A stretch of DNA of 64,000 nucleotides from Acidobacteriota bacterium (GCA_021778845.1 JAJYBU010000008.1:60668-124667), one strand, 5' to 3'; counted from the stretch's first letter, positions 10,262-19,331 are shown. Program-made: numbers and translations. The notes: generated from the letters alone by a model not told the origin.

Positions 10262-10651
10262 GTGGCAGAGATGCAGCAAAGAAGTGCGGCGGAGATCTCG
10301 CGGGCGGAGTTGGAGGCGCGCGATGGTGGGGCCGTGGTTGTTGATATATATGATCAGATCTATCAACTGCGCGGTGTGAATTCGGAGTATATCGAACGGC
10401 TGGCGTCGGTGGTGGACTCGAAGATGCGGGCAGTGTCGGCGCATGGAGCGACGGTGGATTCGCTGCGCGTGGCGGTGCTGGCTGCGCTGAATCTGGCGGA
10501 TGAGCTGGTGACGCTGCGGGGGCGATACGAGGCGCTGAGCGCGACCCTGGAGGCGAGCCGTCAGACTGCGGCGCAGAGCGCGGTGCGGTCGCGTGCGGGG
10601 TCGCTGATGGGCATGCTGGACGCGGTGCTCGAAGAACGCAAGGCTGGCTGA
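10262..10651 (+). CDS. zapA: Cell division protein ZapA
   Basis: ZapA binds FtsZ and bundles its protofilaments at the division site. The family core is clear: VDIYDQIYQLRG, then YIERLASVVDSKMRAVSA, then DSLRVAVLAALNLADEL, followed by a C-terminal coiled coil. I chose the GTG at 10262 because AGGAG lies five bases upstream. An in-frame TTG at 10220 and an ATG at 10271 are alternatives. It follows the ZapB-like gene by about 50 bases and lies about 1.3 kb upstream of a 6S RNA gene, recalling the zapA-ssrS neighbourhood in E. coli. Confidence 0.88.
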   Translation: MAEMQQRSAAEISRAELEARDGGAVVVDIYDQIYQLRGVNSEYIERLASVVDSKMRAVSAHGATVDSLRVAVLAALNLADELVTLRGRYEALSATLEASRQTAAQSAVRSRAGSLMGMLDAVLEERKAG

Positions 10652-10780
10652 GGCAGAACGCGGAGCGAGCCGAGGCTGCGACGTGGGACGAAGCATTCCG
10701 GGAAATCTTCTTGATCTGGACGTCATCCTGCCGGATGATAGGATGCACGCGAAGGCTGGTGCTTCGTTCGGAGTGTCTGC

Positions 10781-11869
10781 GTGCTGCTGAAGATCGTTGC
10801 TTTTGCGATGGCTGTCGGGCTGCTCGTGATGCCGCCGACGCTGGCACATGCGCAGGCTGCTGCTGCGGCTGATGATTATCACGCGAATCCAAAGTTTATT
10901 GCGGCGGTGAAGGAAGCGCGGCAGATGGAGCACGAGAAGCGCGCGGGCTTCGCGGCCGATGCGTACAGGAAGGCGAACAAGATTGCCGGTGGACGATGCG
11001 TGGAGTGCGTTGAGGGCCTCTACGATGTGCAGATGATGGGCGGCAGCTACAAGGACGCGATGGCCACGGCCAAGCAGATGGAGGCCATGGCGACGACGCC
11101 GATGGTGAAGTCGGTGGCGGCGTACGACCGCGGGCGCGCGATGGTGGCCAGTGGAGCGGAGAAGCTGAAGCCCGAGCAGTTGGAGGAGGCGCGCGCAGCT
11201 TTTCAGGAGGCGGTGGATCTGTATCCTGCAAACCTGGCGGCTCTGTTCAATGATGGCGTGATGCTGGCGCGGTTAGGCAGGATGGACGAGGCGCGCAAGG
11301 ACTTCCAGCAGTGCCTGGGGGGTTTGAAGCCCGGGAATCCGGCACGGCTGCGCGTGGAACACTTTGCCGACGACCCTGAGCTGGCGACGCACCGGATGGC
11401 TCCGGCGTTTGAGGTGACTGCGCTCAATGGAGCGAAGTTTAATCTCGACGCGATGGGGGGGCGCGTGGTGCTGATCGACTTCTGGGCGACGTGGTGCGGA
11501 CCATGCAACGAAGAACTTCCGCACCTGCGCAGGATTGCGAAGGAGTTTGCGGATGATCCGTTTGTGATGATCAGCGTGAGCTGGGATGAAGATGAGGCGA
11601 GGTGGAAGGAGTTCATCGAGAAGAATGGCATGACGTGGGTGCAGTATCGCGACGCAGACCACAGGCTGGCGAATGAGTTTGGCGTGACGGCGATACCGCA
11701 CTACTTCACGATTGACTCGGATGGGGTGCTGACGTCGGAGATGATAGGCTCGGGGTCGGATGTGGAGGGCAAGCTGAGGAAACTGATTGCGAAGGCGCGG
11801 GAAGCGAAGGCGGTGGCGCGGACAGATGGACCTCCGACGAGTGGGGTGACGGCGGCGCCCGGAAATTAG
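10781..11869 (+). CDS. Exported TPR/thioredoxin-fold (TlpA-like) protein
   Basis: 362 residues from a GTG with GGAG eight bases upstream. An N-terminal signal peptide (hydrophobic VAFAMAVGLLVMPPTLAHA) is followed by TPR-like helices (about 30-200, including LAALFNDGVMLARLGRMDEA). A TlpA/ResA-type thioredoxin domain (about 210-335) has FWATWCGPCNEELPHL with the CxxC redox pair and the cis-Pro segment GVTAIPHYFTID. It probably acts as a periplasmic disulfide reductase, with the TPR part binding a partner protein. The C-terminal 25 residues are low complexity. Confidence 0.85.
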   Translation: MLLKIVAFAMAVGLLVMPPTLAHAQAAAAADDYHANPKFIAAVKEARQMEHEKRAGFAADAYRKANKIAGGRCVECVEGLYDVQMMGGSYKDAMATAKQMEAMATTPMVKSVAAYDRGRAMVASGAEKLKPEQLEEARAAFQEAVDLYPANLAALFNDGVMLARLGRMDEARKDFQQCLGGLKPGNPARLRVEHFADDPELATHRMAPAFEVTALNGAKFNLDAMGGRVVLIDFWATWCGPCNEELPHLRRIAKEFADDPFVMISVSWDEDEARWKEFIEKNGMTWVQYRDADHRLANEFGVTAIPHYFTIDSDGVLTSEMIGSGSDVEGKLRKLIAKAREAKAVARTDGPPTSGVTAAPGN

Positions 11870-11884
11870 CCTGCGTGGCGCGAG

Positions 11885-11913
11885 TTGCGGAATCGGCGCT
11901 TCCCGGATAGCAT
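11885..11913 (+). promoter_or_regulatory. Sigma-70-type promoter of the 6S RNA gene
   Basis: TTGCGG (11885-11890), a 17-base spacer, and TAGCAT (11908-11913). A start 8 bases downstream falls at A11921, exactly where the closing stem of the predicted 6S RNA begins. That agreement supports both calls. Confidence 0.7.
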
Positions 11914-11920
11914 CCAACTT

Positions 11921-12117
11921 AGAGACCGGCCTGCAAAGCAGGTACGGAGAATACCGCAGGTTGAACCAACATTCATTGAACAGGGTTTCAGCTCGTATAC
12001 ATGGCTTGGTGTGCTAGGTCCGCCAGTCCGGAAAGCCTAAAGAGCCACGGCTGGAGCCCACCGCTTAACGCGGGTTCACCTGCGCCTCACTGTACGGCCC
12101 AGCGGGTCGGTCTTTAC
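11921..12117 (+). ncRNA. ssrS: 6S RNA
   Basis: About 197 nt. The region TTGGTGTGCTAGGTCCGCCA through GGAAAGCCTAAAGAGCCACG closely follows the E. coli 6S segment TTGGTGAGCATGCTCGGTCC through GAAGCCTTAAAACTGCGACG, and GGGTTCACCTGCGCC also has a counterpart. The ends pair: 11921-11934 with 12102-12115, mostly Watson-Crick plus a few G-U pairs, giving the terminal closing stem typical of 6S. The RNA mimics an open promoter and binds sigma-70 RNA polymerase in stationary phase. The gene lies just downstream of the zapA cluster, as in Proteobacteria. The 3' end is approximate. Confidence 0.85.
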
Positions 12118-12183
12118 TAATTTGCTAAGTGCAGTGATTGGGATTCACGTTCGCGTGGCTGGGGTGGTGGGCTCGCGCCGCGT

Positions 12184-12978
12184 ATGCTCGAAGAGGTGAG
12201 CGAGTTTCTTCCATCGACGATGATGTGGCAGCCAGCGATGCTTCTGGTTCGCGGCGTGCTGCGCGTGGGGATGCTGCGGCTGTCGGTGTATGGGCTGTGC
12301 GCTGCCGTGGGGTTGATTGCCGCGCTGTGGCTGAGCCAGAAGACTGCAAAGCTGGTGGGGCTGGGCGCAGAGCAGATGTGGGATGCGGGCTGGTTTGCGG
12401 TGACGGCGGCCTTTGTGATCTCGCGGCTGCTGCTGATCGTTGGCGACGTGCGCGGGTTTCTGCGTCTGCCGCTGGTAATGCTGATGCTGCCGTCGTTTAC
12501 CTATGGCGACATGGTGCTGACGGGGGTAGCGATCGTGGTGTACCTGAGATGGAAGCGGCTGCCGATGCTGAACGTGATGGATGCGTGGGCTCCGTGTGCC
12601 GCGGTAGTGGCGGCGGCGCTGAGCCTGGGACGATTCTTCGAGGGAACGAACCAGGGGATGCCAACGAGCCTGCCGTGGGGGCCGGTAGTGCCGGGCAGTG
12701 CGGGGTTGATGCATCTGCATCCGGTGCAAATGTACGCAACGCTGGCGGCGGCGGTGCTGATGGTGGTGCTGATGTGGATGCTGCAGCGGCGGCGGCGGGC
12801 TGGAGTCGTGGCGGCGGCGGCGCTGGTGGCGGGGGGAGCGGTGACGTTCCTGCTCGACATGATCACGCAGCCGTTTGAGATGAGCGGCCATGCGTGGCTC
12901 GATCCGGCGCAGTGGATTGCGCTGGGGGCGATGGTCGCGGGGTCGTTGATGCTTATATTTTTGAAGGAGCTTGCTTAA
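12184..12978 (+). CDS. Divergent prolipoprotein diacylglyceryl transferase-like membrane protein
   Basis: 264 residues with about seven hydrophobic segments in the Lgt arrangement: LRLSVYGLCAAVGLIAALW, ALSLGRFFEGTNQGMP and LMHLHPVQMYATLAAAVLM correspond to Lgt blocks (YGL, GRxGNFxNxE, HPxQLYE). However, the HGG motif position reads FTYGDMV, and the Asn of the R-G-N signature is replaced. It may be a divergent enzyme or an Lgt paralogue with another role. Its stop overlaps the rluD-type start by one base (TAATG), so the two genes are co-translated. Confidence 0.75.
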   Translation: MLEEVSEFLPSTMMWQPAMLLVRGVLRVGMLRLSVYGLCAAVGLIAALWLSQKTAKLVGLGAEQMWDAGWFAVTAAFVISRLLLIVGDVRGFLRLPLVMLMLPSFTYGDMVLTGVAIVVYLRWKRLPMLNVMDAWAPCAAVVAAALSLGRFFEGTNQGMPTSLPWGPVVPGSAGLMHLHPVQMYATLAAAVLMVVLMWMLQRRRRAGVVAAAALVAGGAVTFLLDMITQPFEMSGHAWLDPAQWIALGAMVAGSLMLIFLKELA

Positions 12979-14312
12979 TGCCATCGCAGAATATGTTGCC
13001 CAAAGGGAAGAGACGGCAGACGGTGAAGCACGAGTACCGGGCGCAGCGTACGCTGGCGCAGGAGCGCGAAGCGGCCCTGCGGGCTGCGGGTGTGGTTGAG
13101 GAGGAAAGCGCGCCGGAGACAGGCTACGTGACGGAGGCAGAGCTGCCGCGCTCGCCATTTGCGGGGATTCCGGGGCTTGTGACGAGCGGGCCGAGTGGCG
13201 GCAAGCATCCGCAGGAGGAGCAGTCTGCGCGGCGCTATCCGGCTCCGAAGGTGTACGTGGAGGAGCGCGAGATTCAGGTGCTGGACGATCTCGAGGCCGA
13301 GGACGGAGTTCGCAGTTTTGCGGCGGAAGACGCCGCTGCCGGGATGAGGCTCGATGCGTATCTGGCCAAGGCGCTTCCGGAGGTCAGCAGGGCGCGCGTG
13401 GTGTTGATGATCGAAGGCGGGCAGGTGGTGGTAAACGGCGAGCCTGCCCGCGCGAAGCAGAAGCTGAAGGGCGGAGAGTTGATCGAGATCGAGGGCGATC
13501 CACGACCCGCGCCGCTGCATGCGACTCCGGAAGATATTCCGCTGACGATGGTGTATGAGGATGAGGATCTGGCGGTGGTCGACAAAGCTGCGGGGATGAT
13601 GGTGCATGCGGGCTCGGGCGCGGCGGAGCATAATCGCGGGACACTGGTGAATGCGCTGCTGTTTCACTTCAGTGACGGTCTGAGCGAGGTGGGCGGAGCG
13701 CTGCGGCCGGGCATCGTGCATCGGCTGGACAAGCAGACCAGTGGGCTGATTGTGGTGGCCAAGAACGATGTGACGCATCGCAAGCTGAGCGAGATGTTCT
13801 CCGAACGGCGGCTGCGCAAGACGTACATCGCTCTGGTGCATGGGGACGTGAACGAGGATGAGGGAACAATCCAATTGCCGATCAGCCGTGATCTGGTGCG
13901 GCGCATCCGCATGACGACGAAACGCGCGGGCGGACGGAGCGCAGTCTCGCACTGGAAGGTGCTGGAGCGGGTGCAGGGAAGGTTCGGGAAGTTTACGTTG
14001 CTCGAGGTGCGGATTGAGACGGGGCGGACGCACCAGATCCGCGTGCACATGCAGGCGATCGGACATCCGGTTGTGGGTGATTTTCTGTACGGAGCTCCGC
14101 ACCGAATGTATCCGATGGTGGCTGCGGAGGGTGGGCTGAAGAGCCGCCCGGCCGCGTCGCGCAGCGAGGAGGAGAGTCTGACGCTGGATCGCAACTTCCT
14201 ACATGCGGCGGAGTTGGAGTTCTTGCATCCGCGCACGGGGAAATCGTTGGCGTTGCGCTCGGAACTTCCGGAGGAGTTGACGGAGTTGCTGGAGCAGCTT
14301 CGGCAGGTGTGA
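12978..14312 (+). CDS. RluD-family 23S rRNA/tRNA pseudouridine synthase
   Basis: 444 residues from the ATG overlapping the previous stop. Residues 1-115 are a charged, probably disordered extension not found in E. coli RluD. An S4 RNA-binding domain follows (about 120-180: RLDAYLAKALPEVSRARVV and VNGEPARAKQKL). The catalytic domain has PGIVHRLDKQTSGLIVVAKN with the active-site Asp, then RKTYIALVHG and ETGRTHQIRVHMQAIGHPVVGD. It isomerises specific uridines to pseudouridine in structured RNA; which site cannot be told from sequence. Confidence 0.93.
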   Translation: MPSQNMLPKGKRRQTVKHEYRAQRTLAQEREAALRAAGVVEEESAPETGYVTEAELPRSPFAGIPGLVTSGPSGGKHPQEEQSARRYPAPKVYVEEREIQVLDDLEAEDGVRSFAAEDAAAGMRLDAYLAKALPEVSRARVVLMIEGGQVVVNGEPARAKQKLKGGELIEIEGDPRPAPLHATPEDIPLTMVYEDEDLAVVDKAAGMMVHAGSGAAEHNRGTLVNALLFHFSDGLSEVGGALRPGIVHRLDKQTSGLIVVAKNDVTHRKLSEMFSERRLRKTYIALVHGDVNEDEGTIQLPISRDLVRRIRMTTKRAGGRSAVSHWKVLERVQGRFGKFTLLEVRIETGRTHQIRVHMQAIGHPVVGDFLYGAPHRMYPMVAAEGGLKSRPAASRSEEESLTLDRNFLHAAELEFLHPRTGKSLALRSELPEELTELLEQLRQV

Positions 14313-14334
14313 AGGATGAGCGAGAGGTCGGCGC

Positions 14335-15417
14335 ATGGGGCGTCCAATTGATACGATGGGAAGTATGAGAATCAGCAGAAACGGGGGATGGGCTGGCGTC
14401 GCGGTCGTGTGTGCCATGATCGCGCTAGGCGCTACGGCTCAGACTTCGGCCCAGACCGCAGCCCAGACTTCGACCCAGACCACGCCACCGCAACCCGCAG
14501 CGCAGGCTTCGGCGCAACAGACGACAGCCGCACCGGCGCAACAGACGCCGCCGCCGGCTGAGGAAGCACTGCCGCAGGCTCCGACTCTGCAACTGTTCTC
14601 GCGTGAGGTCGATCTCTTCTTCGCCGTAACGGACAAGCATGGGAACTTCGTCACCGGGCTGCAGCAGCAGAACTTCGGCCTGCTCGACGACGGACGGCCG
14701 CCTGAGCGCGTGATCCGTTTTGTGCAGCAGACAAATCTGCCACTGCGGCTGGGCATCATGATTGACACGTCGAGCTCGATCCGCCAGCGCTTTCCGTTTG
14801 AGCAGCAGGCCGCGATCGACTTTCTGTTGCAGGTGATGCATCCGGTGGACCGGGCATTTGTCGAGGGCTTTGATGTGCAGACCGACATCGAGCAGGACTT
14901 CACCAACCGCATTGATCTGCTGGACAGCGGCATCAGCCGGCTGCGCCCGGGCGGCGGAACGGCACTGTACGATTCGCTGTATAAGACCTGCCGCGACCAG
15001 ATGCTGACGCTGCAACAGACCGCCGATGTGCGCAAGGCGATGATCCTGGTCTCCGACGGCGATGACGATTACAGCCGGGCCACCGAGGATGACGCGATCA
15101 AGATGTGCCAGCGCGCCGAGACGATTGTGTATACCATCAGCACCAACACCGGCCCAAGTCGGGACAAGGGCGATGATGTGCTGTTGCGGATCTCGGATGC
15201 GACAGGTGGACGGGCGTTCTTTCCGAAGCGGATCGACGATGTTTCCGAGGGCTTTCTGAATATCGAAGCCGAGCTGCGCAGCCAGTATTCGCTGGTCTAC
15301 GTTCCGGCGAACTTCAAGCAGGATGGGTCGTTCCGGACCATCTATCTGCAGTGCCTGGACCCGCGCTACACGGTGCGGGCGAAGAAGGGCTACTTTGCGC
15401 CCAGGCCGCCGGAGTAG
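14335..15417 (+). CDS. Secreted VWFA-domain protein, acidobacterial type
   Basis: 360 residues. GAGAGG seven bases before the ATG at 14335 supports this start; ATGs at 14356 and 14365 are alternatives giving a shorter signal peptide. After the signal peptide comes a Gln/Thr/Ala-rich low-complexity stretch (to about residue 80). Next are a beta-rich segment (VDLFFAVTDKHGNFVTGL) and a von Willebrand A domain with an intact MIDAS: DTSSS, the Thr in GGGTALYD and the Asp in VSDGDDD. The C-terminus has YFAPRPPE. It matches the VWFA-related family common in Acidobacteria, whose substrates are unknown. Likely a periplasmic or surface protein binding a ligand through a divalent metal. Confidence 0.9.
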   Translation: MGRPIDTMGSMRISRNGGWAGVAVVCAMIALGATAQTSAQTAAQTSTQTTPPQPAAQASAQQTTAAPAQQTPPPAEEALPQAPTLQLFSREVDLFFAVTDKHGNFVTGLQQQNFGLLDDGRPPERVIRFVQQTNLPLRLGIMIDTSSSIRQRFPFEQQAAIDFLLQVMHPVDRAFVEGFDVQTDIEQDFTNRIDLLDSGISRLRPGGGTALYDSLYKTCRDQMLTLQQTADVRKAMILVSDGDDDYSRATEDDAIKMCQRAETIVYTISTNTGPSRDKGDDVLLRISDATGGRAFFPKRIDDVSEGFLNIEAELRSQYSLVYVPANFKQDGSFRTIYLQCLDPRYTVRAKKGYFAPRPPE

Positions 15418-15472
15418 CGGCCGACGCAACTTCCCGGGACAATATGGGGTCTATCCATGCAGCGAGGTTTCT

Positions 15473-16033
15473 ATGAAGCTGCGTGTTTGTAGCACCCTTT
15501 TGGCTGTGGTTCTTGTTGCGCCGCTTACGGCGTTTGCGCAGGAGCCCGCGGGCGTCGCCGATACGCTCCGGAATATGACCTCCGAGCCGGCAAACCACAC
15601 GGCCTTCACATTCGATCGCGATATGCTGCAGTCGGCTGCCGGGTTTCTGAATGACGGCAAGGGGCCGCCGATGCAGCTCAACAGCATTACGGTTGAGAAC
15701 TACCGGTATCACGAGCCGGCGTTTTATATTCCCGAGCGTATGCACGCTCTGGTGGCTACCTTTGGTGCGGCCGGGTGGAAGCACCTGGTGGATCAGCATG
15801 CGCCGCCGCGTGACGCCACGATGCCACAGCGGACACTCACCGACCTTTGGCTGCACTTCACTGGCGCGGACATCGACGACGTGATGGTGCTGCTGCGGGG
15901 TGGGAGGGAGATGACCGTCATTGAGCTTTCCGGCCAACTGCGGCCGCTCGACCTGGTGCATCTGAGCGGGCACTTCGGGATTCCGAAGGTCGATCCCGAT
16001 GCGGTGATGGTTCCTGCGCCGCCGGGGAAGTAA
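15473..16033 (+). CDS. Small secreted protein of unknown function
   Basis: 186 residues. The ATG at 15473 follows GCGAGG and opens a classical signal peptide (MKLRV, hydrophobic core, AFAQEP). The mature part contains ENYRYHEPAFYIPERMHALV and RTLTDLWLHFTGADIDDVMVLLRG, and looks globular. No family is recognised. It follows the VWFA gene at a 55-base distance on the same strand and may be co-transcribed. Confidence 0.75.
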   Translation: MKLRVCSTLLAVVLVAPLTAFAQEPAGVADTLRNMTSEPANHTAFTFDRDMLQSAAGFLNDGKGPPMQLNSITVENYRYHEPAFYIPERMHALVATFGAAGWKHLVDQHAPPRDATMPQRTLTDLWLHFTGADIDDVMVLLRGGREMTVIELSGQLRPLDLVHLSGHFGIPKVDPDAVMVPAPPGK

Positions 16034-16036
16034 AGA

Positions 16037-16071
16037 CAGGGGATACAGGATAGAGCGTAGAGGATAGAGGG
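16037..16071. repeat. Short dispersed repeat, second copy inside mnmG
   Basis: The core GGATAGAGCGTAGAGG and its flank occur here and at about 293-316 inside mnmG. There, 24 of 25 positions starting GGGGATA agree. In mnmG it is translated on the minus strand as [10 protein letters not shown]. Confidence 0.7.
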
Positions 16072-16076
16072 CGCGG

Positions 16077-17120
16077 CTACCAGCCGTAGCGTTCGACTTC
16101 GCCGAGGAGGGCTAGTTTGCGCTCGGGCGGGAGGAAGCTGGCCTCGATGGAGTTAGCGGCGATCTCGCGGAGCTGGTCCAGAGGGAACTCGAAGGCTTGG
16201 TGGGCCAGGAGGTACTCGTCGAGGAGATTGGCGCCGAAGAAGGGTGGGTCGTCGGAGTTGAGTGTGACCATCAGGCCGTCTTCGAAGTAGCGGCGGACGG
16301 GGTGTTCGTCCAGGGATGAACAGCAGGCGGTGCGAAGGTTGCTGGTGACATTGAGTTCGAGCGGGATCTGGCGTTCGGCGAGGACGGAGATAAGGTCCGG
16401 GTCGTGTTGCGCGCTGAGGGCGTGGCCGATGCGTTCGGCACCGATGTTGACGGCGGCCCAGATGCTCTGCGGGCCGGTGGACTCGCCGGCGTGGCAGGTG
16501 AGGCGCAGGCCGGCGGCCTTGGCTTCGGCGTAGAGTTCGCGAAAGTCCTGGGCGGGGCCGCGGGCTTCGTCGCCGCCGATCCCGATGCCGATGACGCTGG
16601 GGTACTGGTGCTGGAGTTCGGCGGCCTTGCGGAAGACGCGCGCGCATTCTTCGAGGCCGAAGTGGCGGACGGCGTCGATGATCCAGAGCAGGGAGAGGTT
16701 GAAGTCCTGCTCGCCGCGGAGGCGTCCGCGCTCGATGGCGGCCATGACTTCGTCGACGTCGAGCCGAGCGAAGTGGTAGAGGATGCCGATGGAGATGTAG
16801 ACCTCGGCGTGGCGAACGCCCTGCGCGGCGAGGTCGCGGAGCATGTTGTAGGTGATGGTCTCGTAGTCGGCGGCGGTGTGCAGGCGCTCGGTGACGGCCT
16901 TGAAGCTCATGAGGAAGCTGGGGAAATCGGTGTAGCTGTAGACCAGGCAGGCGTCGGCCAGCGTGAGCGGGTGGGGGTCGTTGCGGAGGGAGAGCTCGAC
17001 GAGCGTCTCGGGCGTGATGGAGCCTTCGAGGTGCAGGTGGAGCTCGGCCTTGGGCAGACCGCGCAGCCAGACTTCGGGGTCGGGCTGGTCGGACTTTGGA
17101 ATTTGCCGGGTGCGGACCAT
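16077..17120 (-). CDS. add: Adenosine deaminase family hydrolase
   Basis: 347 residues from the ATG at 17120 (preceded by AGGA). Deaminates adenosine, or a related purine, to inosine in the cytoplasm. Zinc and catalytic motifs are present: KAELHLHLEGS near the start, LTCHAGE, the catalytic-Glu and His region IGAERIGHAL, and SDDPPFFGANLLDEY near the end. Some members of this family act on adenine or other 6-aminopurines instead, and the sequence alone does not settle the substrate. The upstream longer start (17183) lacks a ribosome site. Confidence 0.9.
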   Translation of the reverse strand: MVRTRQIPKSDQPDPEVWLRGLPKAELHLHLEGSITPETLVELSLRNDPHPLTLADACLVYSYTDFPSFLMSFKAVTERLHTAADYETITYNMLRDLAAQGVRHAEVYISIGILYHFARLDVDEVMAAIERGRLRGEQDFNLSLLWIIDAVRHFGLEECARVFRKAAELQHQYPSVIGIGIGGDEARGPAQDFRELYAEAKAAGLRLTCHAGESTGPQSIWAAVNIGAERIGHALSAQHDPDLISVLAERQIPLELNVTSNLRTACCSSLDEHPVRRYFEDGLMVTLNSDDPPFFGANLLDEYLLAHQAFEFPLDQLREIAANSIEASFLPPERKLALLGEVERYGW

Positions 17121-17288
17121 CGTCCTAGTGTAGCCAATTGTGCGGCAGGGGGTGGAGAGCCGGTCATGTGGTGAAGTGACCACCGGATCGGAAGGCGATG
17201 GCGCTCTGCGTGACGACGAGTTTGCGTCACTCGGCGGTGATGAAGTTGTAGGACATCGCTAGGATTGGATGCCCGCGGCGGAATTCGA

Positions 17289-17771
17289 TCAGACTCCGAG
17301 GCGGAGATTCTCAACCCATCGGAGTTGTTCGGGAGTGTTGGGGGTCTGCATGCCGCGCGCGTAGGAGATGCGCCGAAAGGCGTCGTCGGCGGAGAGGCCT
17401 TCGCGGCGCAGGAGGGCGGCCAGCAGCAGGGCGGATCGTCCAATGCCTGCGCGGCAGTGCACAGCAATACTACGGCCCTGGAGCAGGTCGTAATGCAGCG
17501 TGTCGATGAATCGGAGAAAGGCTTCGACGGAGTCGGGAACGTCGCGGTCGGGGATGGGGAAGCTGCGGAACTGGATGCCACGGGCAGCGCACGCGGCCTC
17601 TTCGTGTTCCAGACCGAAGTCGGCTGCTTCGTCCGGCGGCAGCAGGGAGACGAGTACCTGGACGCCTTCGCGCCTGAGTGTGCGAATTTCGTCGTCAAGC
17701 CGGCTGCCTCCATGCGGCATGGGCATGATGGCAAGCTTTGCCGTGGAGTCGGTATCGATCCAATAGGCCAT
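17289..17771 (-). CDS. Cysteine-based (dual-specificity/tyrosine) phosphatase
   Basis: 160 residues. The P-loop signature is HCRAGIGRSALL, with the nucleophilic Cys and invariant Arg. An Asp in FPIPDRDVPDS is in position to be the general acid. GGSRLDDEIRTLRREGVQVLVSLL at the N-terminus matches the DSP/PTP fold. The substrate could be a phosphoprotein or a phosphoinositide-like molecule. It lies four bases downstream of the amino acid permease stop, so the two are likely co-transcribed. Confidence 0.85.
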   Translation of the reverse strand: MAYWIDTDSTAKLAIMPMPHGGSRLDDEIRTLRREGVQVLVSLLPPDEAADFGLEHEEAACAARGIQFRSFPIPDRDVPDSVEAFLRFIDTLHYDLLQGRSIAVHCRAGIGRSALLLAALLRREGLSADDAFRRISYARGMQTPNTPEQLRWVENLRLGV

Positions 17772-17774
17772 GCT

Positions 17775-19331
17775 TCAGCCCTTATAGAACTCGCTGCGTT
17801 TGCGGCTGTAAAAGACGTAGATCACCAGGCCAATCGACAGCCAGACGAAGAAGCGGAGCCAGGTGATGATCGGCAGGCCGGCCATCAGCAGAATACAGAA
17901 GAGCACGCTCAGGCTGGGGATGACGGGGCCGAAGGGCACGCGGAAGCTGCGGTGGCGGTCCGGGTCTTTGTAGCGCAGGATGATGACGCCGATCGAGACC
18001 AGAGCGAATGCGAAGAGGGTACCGATATTGGATAGGTCAGTGAGTGTTCCGATGTCGAAGAGGCCGGCGGGGATGGCGACGACGATGCCCGCTACCCACG
18101 TGGCGATGGCCGGGGTACGGTACTTGCGGCTGACTTTGGAGAAGAAGCCGGGCAGCAGGCCATCGCGGGACATGGCGAACCAGACGCGGGACTGGCCAAG
18201 CTGGAAGACGAGGATGGACGAGATCATGCCCGTGATGGCGCCGATAAGGACGAAGAGCCGAACCCAGTGGAGAGAGTGCCCGCCTGGCAGAACGGAGAGC
18301 TTCTTGAGCGCATTGACGACGGGGGCAGCGTCGTCCACCATGCTCTGCCAGGGAACGAGGCCGGTGAGGACGACAGCGACACCGATGTAGAGGACGGTGC
18401 AGACGATGAGCGTCGCAATGATGCCGATGGGGAGGTCGCGCTGCGGGTTGCGGCACTCTTCGGCGGCCGTGGAAACCGAGTCGAAACCAATGTAGGTGAA
18501 AAAGATGATGGAGCCGCCGGTGAGGATACCGGACCATCCGCTGGGAGCGAAGGGATGGTAGAGCGCGGGCTTGATGAACTGCGCCCCGGCGAAGAGGAAG
18601 ATGAGGATAGCGGCGAGTTTGACCAGCACCATGATGTTGTTCGTGCGGGCAGATTCGCGGATGCCGCGCACCAGCACGACAGTGAGCAGAAGGACGATCA
18701 GGAAGGCCGGGATGTTGAAGCCGAAGTGCCAGCCGGGCTGGTAGATCCAGTTGGAACTGAGATCCTGAAGTCCACCGGGAAGGAAGGCCGGGGAGATCCA
18801 TTTAGCGGTCGGATGAATGCCGAACCAGTCCATGAGGTCAACGATATGCGCGGCGAAACCAACACTGACGCTCATGTTGGAGCCAGCGTATTCAAGGATG
18901 AGATCCCAGCCGATGATCCAGGCAATGAGTTCGCCCATGGTGGCGTAGGTATAGGTGTAGGCGGAGCCGGCGATGGGGATCATGCTGGCGAGCTCGGCGT
19001 AGCAGAGACCGGTGAGCGCGCAGATGATGGCGACCAGGACCAGCGAGAGCGCCAGCGCAGGGCCAGCTCCGGGGCGGCCAGCAAGCGCCGAGTGGTGGAT
19101 GATGTAGTCGGCCACGGGCGCGTGGAGGATGGAGGTAGTGTCGAACTTTTCGCCGGCGATGGCGGTGCCGATTACCGTGAAGATTCCCGATCCGATGACA
19201 GCGCCAATCCCAAGAGCAGTGAGCGAGACGGGACCGAGGGTCTTCTTGAGCGCCGTCTCGGGCATCTCCGACTCGTGGATGAGCTTGTCAATGGACTTGG
19301 TGGCGAAGATTTGTCGTGCCAGGGTGCTCAT
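17775..19331 (-). CDS. Amino acid/polyamine/organocation (APC) permease
   Basis: 518 residues with about 12 to 14 membrane segments, in the cytoplasmic membrane. The family motif in the first segment is GIGAVIGSGIFTVIGTAIAG. Further APC features are SMIPIAGSAYTYTYATMGEL and FFTYIGFDSVSTAAEECRNPQRDLPIGI. The general form (long loop after segment 3, TM12 ending in a basic tail YSRKRSEF) resembles cationic amino acid transporters. Substrate specificity is not readable from sequence. Confidence 0.92.
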   Translation of the reverse strand: MSTLARQIFATKSIDKLIHESEMPETALKKTLGPVSLTALGIGAVIGSGIFTVIGTAIAGEKFDTTSILHAPVADYIIHHSALAGRPGAGPALALSLVLVAIICALTGLCYAELASMIPIAGSAYTYTYATMGELIAWIIGWDLILEYAGSNMSVSVGFAAHIVDLMDWFGIHPTAKWISPAFLPGGLQDLSSNWIYQPGWHFGFNIPAFLIVLLLTVVLVRGIRESARTNNIMVLVKLAAILIFLFAGAQFIKPALYHPFAPSGWSGILTGGSIIFFTYIGFDSVSTAAEECRNPQRDLPIGIIATLIVCTVLYIGVAVVLTGLVPWQSMVDDAAPVVNALKKLSVLPGGHSLHWVRLFVLIGAITGMISSILVFQLGQSRVWFAMSRDGLLPGFFSKVSRKYRTPAIATWVAGIVVAIPAGLFDIGTLTDLSNIGTLFAFALVSIGVIILRYKDPDRHRSFRVPFGPVIPSLSVLFCILLMAGLPIITWLRFFVWLSIGLVIYVFYSRKRSEFYKG

